Positions 58,407-64,000 of a stretch of 64,000 nt of DNA are shown here, piece after piece. Below the pieces are notes generated by a model. That model ran no database searches. It was given only the letters and a program-made list of their open reading frames with translations, and was not told the origin of the DNA. The stretch comes from Promicromonospora sp049532985 (GTDB lineage Bacteria; Actinomycetota; Actinomycetes; Actinomycetales; Cellulomonadaceae), in NCBI RefSeq assembly GCF_049532985.1, contig NZ_CP186693.1:3224001-3288000 (forward strand), written 5' to 3'. Both the position numbers and the translations under genes were made by a program. Positions within the stretch are counted from its first letter, which is position 1; each line of letters opens with the position of its first letter.

Positions 58407-59776
58407 CAGCGCACCCCGATGTTGACGCGGGTGTCCACGGGCGGGGCGTCGACCAGCTTGCCGGGGTTGAGCAGACCCTTCGGGTCCATGGTGCGGGCGG
58501 TCTCGCGGGCGAGGTCCACGTTGCGGTCCACGTACCACTGGTGCGGCGAGTGCACGCCGAGACCCAGCGCCTCCAGCCGCTCGATCCCCGCGAGCGTGTG
58601 CTCCTCGGAGACGTAGTCCGCGACGACCATCGCCAGGGGCGCCCTGCCCATGAGCTCCAGGTGGAGGTGCACGTCGCCGTCGTAGACCGCGCGGACGTCG
58701 TCCGGGCGCTCCCAGTGAGCGAGGCCGCCGGTCTCCATGTGGAACCACGTGTGCTCGGGGTGCGCCTTCTGCAGGTAGTACACGGGGTGGTTGTAGGACA
58801 TCGAGGAGAGCTTGTCCGTCTCCGCGTAGTCCGCGAGCGTGGCCACGACGTCGCCGCCGGCGGCGACCACGCGCGCCTCGATCTCCGCCACGGTCGACGC
58901 CTCGGCGATCACGCGCAGGCTGTGCCGTGCGGCATCGAGCGGCACGGGCGCGGGCAGGCTCGGCACGAGGGCCGGCGGGTCCGCCGACGCCAGCCGGGGC
59001 AGCACGGGCAGGTCGAGCAGCGAGCGGTGCACGCTCGTCATCGACGCCCAGTCGTCGAAGGCGGCGTAGACGGCCACCCAGTCGCGGGCCGGGTCCGTGG
59101 CGATCTCCAGCTCCACGATCACGCCCGTCACGCCGTAGACGTGCACGTACGGCGTCACGTCCGGGCCCGACACCGTGAAGGTGGTCCCGCTGCCGTCCAT
59201 GGGCGCCACCGTGACAGACAGCACGAAGCCGTCGGAGGTGGACCCGTGCTCGATCGTGCCGGTGCCGGCCGATCCCCCGCCGACGAACCCGCCGATGGTC
59301 GAGCCCTTGGTGGACGGGTAGATCCAGATGTCGCGGCCGGCCGCGCGCGCCGCGACGTCGATCGCGGTGATCTTCGCGCCCGCCCCTGCGGTCACCGTGC
59401 CCGAGTCGTTGACCCGGATGGTGTCCAGGCCGCGCAGGTCCAGCACGAAGCCGCCGTCGAACGGCGTCGCCTGGCCGTAGTTGCCGGTGCCCGAGCCGCG
59501 GGGCGTCACCGGGACGTCGTGCTCGTAGGCGATCCGCAGCACCTCGGCGACCTCCGCCGCCGAGCGGGGGCGGACGACGGCGTCGGGCAGGTACCGCCCG
59601 GCCGGCACCTTCTCCTGGAGCACGGGTGACATGCGGGACCAGTCGGAGGACGTCTTGAGCAGCAGCTCGGGGTCGGTGGAGACGAGGTCGGGGCCGAGCC
59701 GGGCGGCGATCTCGTCCGCGGCGCGCGCCGCCCGCTCGGGGCCGGCCGGAGTGCCGGCGGGGGTGGTGGTCGTCAT
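58406..59776 (-). CDS. FAD-linked oxidase (FAD-binding PCMH type)
   Basis: This 456-residue flavoprotein has the PCMH domain with VTPRGSGTGNYGQATPFDGG as the pyrophosphate-binding loop and STIGGFVGGGSAGTGTIEHG further on. The end, ARTMDPKGLLNPGKLVD, is usual for glycolate/lactate-type oxidases. No His- or Cys-flavin link is evident. It likely oxidises a hydroxy or amine group of the imported compound. GGGGAG precedes the ATG, two bases after the binding-protein stop. Confidence 0.88.
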   Translation of the reverse strand: MTTTTPAGTPAGPERAARAADEIAARLGPDLVSTDPELLLKTSSDWSRMSPVLQEKVPAGRYLPDAVVRPRSAAEVAEVLRIAYEHDVPVTPRGSGTGNYGQATPFDGGFVLDLRGLDTIRVNDSGTVTAGAGAKITAIDVAARAAGRDIWIYPSTKGSTIGGFVGGGSAGTGTIEHGSTSDGFVLSVTVAPMDGSGTTFTVSGPDVTPYVHVYGVTGVIVELEIATDPARDWVAVYAAFDDWASMTSVHRSLLDLPVLPRLASADPPALVPSLPAPVPLDAARHSLRVIAEASTVAEIEARVVAAGGDVVATLADYAETDKLSSMSYNHPVYYLQKAHPEHTWFHMETGGLAHWERPDDVRAVYDGDVHLHLELMGRAPLAMVVADYVSEEHTLAGIERLEALGLGVHSPHQWYVDRNVDLARETARTMDPKGLLNPGKLVDAPPVDTRVNIGVR

Positions 59777-59778
59777 GG

Positions 59779-60966
59779 TCAGCTCCCCATCGAGATCGAG
59801 TCGTCGGTGAACTCGTTGGTGTACAGGGACTCCGGGTCGATGTCGGCGGAGTCGATCTGGCCGGCGTCGACGAGGATCGGGCCGAAGGTGTCCACGATCT
59901 CGGCCATGCGGTCGGGGTCGATGCGGCCGAACACGCCGGAGGCCGGGTCGTCGGTGACGAGGTCGAGGTCCTTCATCGTCTGCACCGAGTAGTCCGCCAC
60001 CCCGAGCGAGTAGGTCCAGCCCGTCTGGTACTGGTCCACGAGGTCGACGATCAGCTCGTTCGTGGCCTCCGGGTCGTCGAGGTAGTCGAGCTGCGCCTGC
60101 TGCATGATCGGCACCAGCTTGGCGAGGCAGTCGGCGTTCTCCTCGACCTTGTCGGCGCGCACGGCGAGCGCCTCGGGGTAGACCGAGTAGCCGACGTCGG
60201 ACAGGAGCTGGTACCCCACGGGCTTGCCCCACTGCGGGATCTCGTTCTCGTAGATGTAGGGCTCCGCCGTGGCGAACCCTTGCTGCAGGATCGCGGGGTC
60301 GGAGACGAACCGCTGCGGCGTGCCCTCGTAGCTGAGGTCGATCTGAGCGTCCTCGATGATGTCCTGCGAGGCCAGCAGACGCGGGAAGACGTCGCCCGCC
60401 GACACGAGCGGGTCGCCGCCCGCGGCCGCCTCCTCGATGGTGGTCGCGCCGTCGTGGCTGGCCGGGTCCCACATGACGATCTGCGGGCTCACGGTGAGCT
60501 GGGAGGCCACGGTGACGACGGGGTTGTCGGCCAGGGCGGTGATCTGGGCGTCGGTGGTGACGGCGCCGAGCATGATCGAGTCGTCCAGGTACATGAGCGA
60601 CGGCACGGGCTGGAAGTTGACGTTCGGTCCGCCGGGGCGCACCTCGACGTCCACCCCCGTGTCGACGCCCTGGGCGACGAGGGAGCCGGTGACCGACTTG
60701 GCCTCGGTGTCCACGGTGCTGTCGGGGCCGACCAGGGAGTACATCGCGCCGTGCTCGGCCTCGGGCTGCCAGTCCTGCTGCAGCACGACGGTCTCGGGGC
60801 ACACACCGGACAGGTCGAGCGGCCCGTCGGCCTCGGCGGCGGGCACGTCGATCGGGGCCGCGCCGCCCGCCTGGTCGGCGGTGCCGCCGCCGCAGGCGGT
60901 CAGGACGAGGAGCGGGACGGCGGACAGCGCGACCAGGGCGAGGTGTCGGGGTCTGGCGAGGAACAT
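59779..60966 (-). CDS. NMT1/THI5-type substrate-binding lipoprotein
   Basis: This 395-residue receptor has a signal peptide with lipobox LTAC and a periplasmic-binding fold typical of nitrate/sulfonate/thiamin-precursor systems (VVLQQDWQPEAEHGAMYSLV, NPVVTVASQLTVSPQIV, YIYENEIPQWGK). The VVLQQDW start is close to HMP/pyrimidine-binding homologues, fitting uptake of a heterocycle. AGGAG precedes the ATG. It follows the permease gene by about 100 bases that contain a strong hairpin. Confidence 0.9.
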   Translation of the reverse strand: MFLARPRHLALVALSAVPLLVLTACGGGTADQAGGAAPIDVPAAEADGPLDLSGVCPETVVLQQDWQPEAEHGAMYSLVGPDSTVDTEAKSVTGSLVAQGVDTGVDVEVRPGGPNVNFQPVPSLMYLDDSIMLGAVTTDAQITALADNPVVTVASQLTVSPQIVMWDPASHDGATTIEEAAAGGDPLVSAGDVFPRLLASQDIIEDAQIDLSYEGTPQRFVSDPAILQQGFATAEPYIYENEIPQWGKPVGYQLLSDVGYSVYPEALAVRADKVEENADCLAKLVPIMQQAQLDYLDDPEATNELIVDLVDQYQTGWTYSLGVADYSVQTMKDLDLVTDDPASGVFGRIDPDRMAEIVDTFGPILVDAGQIDSADIDPESLYTNEFTDDSISMGS

Positions 60967-61010
60967 GGGGACTCCTGGGTTGGGTGGGGCGTGGGGGCGC
61001 GGTGGGACCA

Positions 61011-61035
61011 CCCGGTGCGTGGGGGACGCACCGGG
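61011..61035 (-). other. Intercistronic hairpin between permease and binding-protein genes
   Basis: CCCGGTGCGT (61011-61020) pairs perfectly with ACGCACCGGG (61026-61035) around five G. The surrounding 100 bases are very G-rich on the plus strand and hold no gene. It may stabilise the downstream mRNA so that the receptor is made in excess, or act as a partial terminator. Confidence 0.5.
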
Positions 61036-61067
61036 CGGGGGTCGTGACGGGCGGGCGCGGGTCGGTG

Positions 61068-61943
61068 TCAGGCCCCGCGTCCGTACCAGCGGCCGATGAC
61101 GGCCCGGTCGAGGGCGGCGAACACGGAGAACACCACGACGCCGAACAGGGCGGTCAGGATGATGGCCATGAACAGGGCGTCCATGTTCAGCCGCAGCGTG
61201 TAGGTGCGCAGCAGACCGCCGATGCCGGGCGAGCCCTGCTGGAAGAAGAAGTCGCCGACGATCGCGCCGATCACGCTCAGGCCCGCCGCGTTGCGCAGGC
61301 CCGTGAAGATCGACGGCAGCGCCGCCGGGAACTGGAGCTTGAGGAGCCGCTGCGCACGGGTGGCGCGGTTCAGGGTGAACAGGTCGTGCGCGGCCGCCGA
61401 GGCGGACTGGAGCCCGAACAGGGTGTTCGCGATCATCGGGAACAGGGCGATGATCACGCACACCACGATGCGGGCGCTGAACCCGTAGCCCATCCAGATC
61501 CCGATGAGCGGCGTGAGGGCGAGGATGGGGATGGTCTGCAGGATCACCGCGTACGGGTAGAGCACCTTCTCGACCCAGCCCGCCTGCGCCATGACGACGG
61601 CGTACCCGATGCCGAGCACGACGGCGATCCCGAGCCCGGACAGCGCCACGCCGACGGTCTGCCACAGCGCGTCGAGCATGGGCACCATGACGTTCGGGTT
61701 GCCGAGCGTGGTGCCGAGCACCTGGTGCAGCGGGGGCAGCAGGAACCGGCGCTCGGGGCTGAGCACCAGGTAGGTCACGGCGTACCAGACGGCGACGATG
61801 CCCCCGACGGCGGCGAGCAGCGGCCCGACCCGGCTCCCGGCGGCGAGCAGCCGCCGCCGGGCCGACGACGTCCGGGCGACCGGGCGCGGTGCGGCCTCGT
61901 CCCGGGGGCGCGCGGTGCGCTCCTGCACCGTCGCGGCGCTCAC
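61068..61943 (-). CDS. ABC transporter permease, SsuC/ThiX type
   Basis: This 291-residue permease has a charged N-terminus of about 35 residues, then six membrane segments. The docking region HDLFTLNRATRAQRLLKLQFPAALPSIFTGL matches permeases of the nitrate/sulfonate/taurine family. The GTG start overlaps the ATPase stop (GTGA). Together with the ATPase and the NMT1-like receptor it forms one importer. Confidence 0.92.
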   Translation of the reverse strand: MSAATVQERTARPRDEAAPRPVARTSSARRRLLAAGSRVGPLLAAVGGIVAVWYAVTYLVLSPERRFLLPPLHQVLGTTLGNPNVMVPMLDALWQTVGVALSGLGIAVVLGIGYAVVMAQAGWVEKVLYPYAVILQTIPILALTPLIGIWMGYGFSARIVVCVIIALFPMIANTLFGLQSASAAAHDLFTLNRATRAQRLLKLQFPAALPSIFTGLRNAAGLSVIGAIVGDFFFQQGSPGIGGLLRTYTLRLNMDALFMAIILTALFGVVVFSVFAALDRAVIGRWYGRGA

Positions 61944-62710
61944 GAGTGCTCCCCGAGGGCCGCGGAGACCTCACCGGTGAGCGCGGCGAAGCCGGCGTCG
62001 TACCGGAGCTCGGGTGGGCGGGGGTAGGACCAGGGCACGGGGATGTCGGCCACCACCCTGCCGGGTCGCCCGCTCATCACGACGACGCGCGTGGACAGGT
62101 AGACCGCCTCCGACACCGAGTGCGTGATGAACAGGCCGGCGAAGCTCTTGAGCTGGAAGAGGCTCTGCAGCTCGGTCTGCATGCGCAGCCGGGTGATCTC
62201 GTCGAGGGCGCCGAACGGCTCGTCGAACAGCGCGAGGTCCGGCTCGGCGACCAGCGCGCGGGCGATCGACACCCGCATCCGCATGCCACCGGAGAGCTGG
62301 CGCGGGTGCTGCTTCTCGAAGCCGGACAGCCCCACGAGGTCGAGGGCCTCCTGCGCGCGGCGCCGCCGGTCGGGCTTCGCGGCGCCGCGCAGCTCGCCGA
62401 CCAGCTCGACGTTGCGCAGCGCGCTGCGCCACTCCAGGAGCGTCGGTTCCTGGAAGACGTAGGACGTCGAGGTGGCGTTCACCTCGATGCTGCCACCGGT
62501 CACGTGGTCCAGCCCGGAGGCCAGGCGCAGCAGGGTGGACTTGCCGCACCCGGACGGGCCGACGACGGAGACGAACTCCCCGGCCGTGACGGACAGGCTC
62601 ACCCCCTCCAGCGCGACGGTGCCGGTGGGGAACGCCTTGGTCACGTCGTCGAGCACGAGCGTGCGCGTCATGGACTTCGGCCGTGGGGTCGTCGTGGTCA
62701 CTGTGCTCAC
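61940..62710 (-). CDS. ABC transporter ATPase, SsuB/ThiZ type
   Basis: This 256-residue ATPase has Walker A GPSGCGKST, the Q-loop YVFQEPTLLEW, signature LSGGMRMR, Walker B LALFDEPFGALD and switch His in FITHSVSEAVYL, all typical of the sulfonate/thiamin-precursor family. I place the start at the GTG behind GAGGTGA; the GTG at 62719, in a GTGA overlap with the amidohydrolase, would add three residues. Confidence 0.93.
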   Translation of the reverse strand: MSTVTTTTPRPKSMTRTLVLDDVTKAFPTGTVALEGVSLSVTAGEFVSVVGPSGCGKSTLLRLASGLDHVTGGSIEVNATSTSYVFQEPTLLEWRSALRNVELVGELRGAAKPDRRRRAQEALDLVGLSGFEKQHPRQLSGGMRMRVSIARALVAEPDLALFDEPFGALDEITRLRMQTELQSLFQLKSFAGLFITHSVSEAVYLSTRVVVMSGRPGRVVADIPVPWSYPRPPELRYDAGFAALTGEVSAALGEHS

Positions 62711-62715
62711 TGGTG

Positions 62716-64000
62716 TCACCTCACGAGCAGGTCGGGATCGGGTGTCTCGGTCGCGGCGGGCCGGTCCGCGGACCGGGTGGGCGCGGCGAGGGCGAGGGCG
62801 CGGTGGACGCGGGTGTCCGCCACCACGCGACCGCCCGTCAGGACGACGCGTACGTGCTCCCCGCCGGCCAGCACGTCGCCGAGCGGTACGTCGGGCACGA
62901 GGACCAGATCGGCCCGGTCCCCCGCGGACACGCCCGCCGGCGGCAGCCCGAGCACCGTGCGCGCCCCGGCCGTCACGGCGTCCAGCGCCTCGGCGGCCGT
63001 CAGGTGGCCCGCGGTCATGAGCAGCGACGTCGTCTCGAACGGGTCGCCCGTACCGGCCGGGTTGAACGGGTCGCGGAGGTTGTCGGCGCCTGCAGCCAGC
63101 GGCACGCCCGCGTCGAGCAGGGCCCGCACGGCGGTCAGCCCGCGCGGCGGGAGGTGCGTGGCGTCGCGGCCCTGGAGATAGAGGTTGGTGATCGGCAGCG
63201 TCACCACGCCGAGGCCGGCACGCGCCAGCAGGTCCACCACGGGGGCGAGCCGGTCGGGCGGCAGCGAGCCGAGCCGGACCACGTGGCTCGCCGTCACGCG
63301 CTGGGTCAGCCCGCGCGCGATCACCTGCCGGGCCAGCTCGACCACGTCGAGCGCGCCGTCGGCGGGCAGCGCCGTCTGCTCGTCGGCGTGCAGGTCCACC
63401 GGGAGCCCGGTGCGCTCGGCGAGGTCGAGCACGCGCGTGACCTCCGCCCGCGGATCGGGGGCCAGGTGCGGGCAGCCGCCCAGCACGTCCACGCCGCGCG
63501 CGGCGGCCTCGGCGAAGACGGCGTCCGGCGTGTGCGACCCGCCGAGCAGGCACACCTGGAGCGTCACGGACCCCGCGAGCTCCTCGCGCAGCCCGAGCAG
63601 CGCGTCCAGCATGCGCAGCGGGTCACCCTCGGCGGGCGCGTCGACGTGGGTCCGGACGGTCGTGATGCCACGCGCGGCGTACCGTTCGACGGCGGTCCGG
63701 GCGCGGCGCAGCACGTCGGCACCGTCGATGCCCGGCGCGAGCTCGCGCCAGCGGGCGACGGCCCCCACCAGGTCCTCCCCCGTACCCGGCGGCACGCGGT
63801 CGGCGGTGAGCGCCTTGTCGAGGTGGGCGTGCGGCTCGCACGCGGCGGGCAGCACCCGCCAGCCGGTGGCGTCGAGGTGGACGGCGGCGCCGTCCGCGGC
63901 GACGCCCGCGGAGGACCGGAAGGTGCCGGCCGGGCTGCCCGGGCGGGGCGGACCGGCTGGGCCGGTGCCGACGCCGGTGCTGGTGCCGGTGCTGGTGCCG
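62716..64000 (-). CDS. Cytosine-deaminase-like amidohydrolase (N-terminus off the window)
   Basis: About 428 codons are visible and the frame is open to the right edge, so the true start lies outside. EPHAHLD gives the first metal His pair, DLHADEQ the third His and catalytic Glu, SHVVRLG another His and AAGADNLRDPFN the catalytic Asp, so the active site is complete. Members deaminate or hydrolyse cytosine, creatinine-like and s-triazine rings. The extreme N-terminal visible part is a Gly-Thr-Ser repeat encoded by a tandem GGTGCT/GGTGCC array at the window edge. It heads the visible operon. Confidence 0.87.
   Translation of the reverse strand, partial: GTSTGTSTGVGTGPAGPPRPGSPAGTFRSSAGVAADGAAVHLDATGWRVLPAACEPHAHLDKALTADRVPPGTGEDLVGAVARWRELAPGIDGADVLRRARTAVERYAARGITTVRTHVDAPAEGDPLRMLDALLGLREELAGSVTLQVCLLGGSHTPDAVFAEAAARGVDVLGGCPHLAPDPRAEVTRVLDLAERTGLPVDLHADEQTALPADGALDVVELARQVIARGLTQRVTASHVVRLGSLPPDRLAPVVDLLARAGLGVVTLPITNLYLQGRDATHLPPRGLTAVRALLDAGVPLAAGADNLRDPFNPAGTGDPFETTSLLMTAGHLTAAEALDAVTAGARTVLGLPPAGVSAGDRADLVLVPDVPLGDVLAGGEHVRVVLTGGRVVADTRVHRALALAAPTRSADRPAATETPDPDLLVR

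Noticed and set aside
63960..64000. Tandem GGTGCTGGTGCC array at the right edge as a CRISPR or VNTR locus
   Set aside because: The units are short, contiguous and in frame with the amidohydrolase N-terminus, so a coding repeat is the better explanation.

Overview
The window is very GC-rich (about 72-75% by eye), densely packed and full of ATGA/GTGA stop-start overlaps. It carries many GntR, LacI, BTAD, XRE-TPR and double-Lrp regulators, and several genes look leaderless. This fits a chromosomal segment of a high-GC actinobacterium, plausibly a Micrococcales genus such as the Cellulomonas/Promicromonospora group; that placement is inference, since no rRNA or other phylogenetic marker is present. 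I see no tRNA, rRNA, insertion sequence, integrase or CRISPR array.

Layout: (1) 1-7.2 kb is a sugar locus: a CUT1 ABC importer, a ROK kinase, a large class I mannose-6-phosphate isomerase homologue and ManA, with two matching LacI-type operators (TGGTATCGWTACCA). (2) 7.3-9.5 kb encodes a secreted trypsin-fold/FG-GAP protein with a degenerate catalytic triad. (3) 9.7-20.5 kb is a mixed block: MerR with an SDR, a DrrAB-type exporter with TetR, YCII and cupin proteins with an ArsR-type regulator, an SDR, a BTAD regulator, a dehalogenase-like hydrolase and a DUF389 protein. (4) 20.6-29.8 kb is a coherent locus: a GT-C-like membrane protein, a membrane molybdopterin oxidoreductase, a small membrane protein, a methyltransferase, a DUF2064 transferase, a GT2 glycosyltransferase, a response regulator/histidine kinase pair, an epimerase with a cysteine insertion and an MTA phosphorylase. 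Three copies of an 18-bp direct-repeat motif, GTCAG-N6-GTCAGGT, lie in its three promoter regions, so the two-component pair probably controls the whole set. (5) 29.8-40.6 kb is a peptide or amide uptake and catabolism locus: M19 dipeptidase, oligopeptide ABC transporter, creatinase-type M24 enzyme, S33-like hydrolase and double Lrp regulator, with a fused DppD-DppF ATPase transcribed divergently.

(6) 40.6-48.9 kb is an accessory island of lower GC. It holds a phosphotransferase, an AAA ATPase, and an operon-like series of XRE-TPR regulator, methyltransferase, small protein, HAD phosphatase and radical SAM protein. The radical SAM protein ends in a remarkable Cys-x-Pro-x repeat. A secreted six-cysteine protein and a small HTH protein follow. 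The right edge of the island truncates a LacI-family gene. (7) 49.6-54.8 kb is a second CUT1 importer with a class V aminotransferase and a FadR-type GntR regulator that has a matching operator. (8) 54.8-64.0 kb holds a flavin reductase, an XRE-cupin regulator, and a probable N-heterocycle or amide utilisation operon: cytosine-deaminase-like amidohydrolase, SsuABC/ThiXYZ-type importer, FAD-linked oxidase, creatininase-family amidase and a second amidohydrolase with an altered metal site.

The best candidates for undescribed biology are the radical SAM/HAD/methyltransferase island and the two-component-controlled redox/glycosyl locus.
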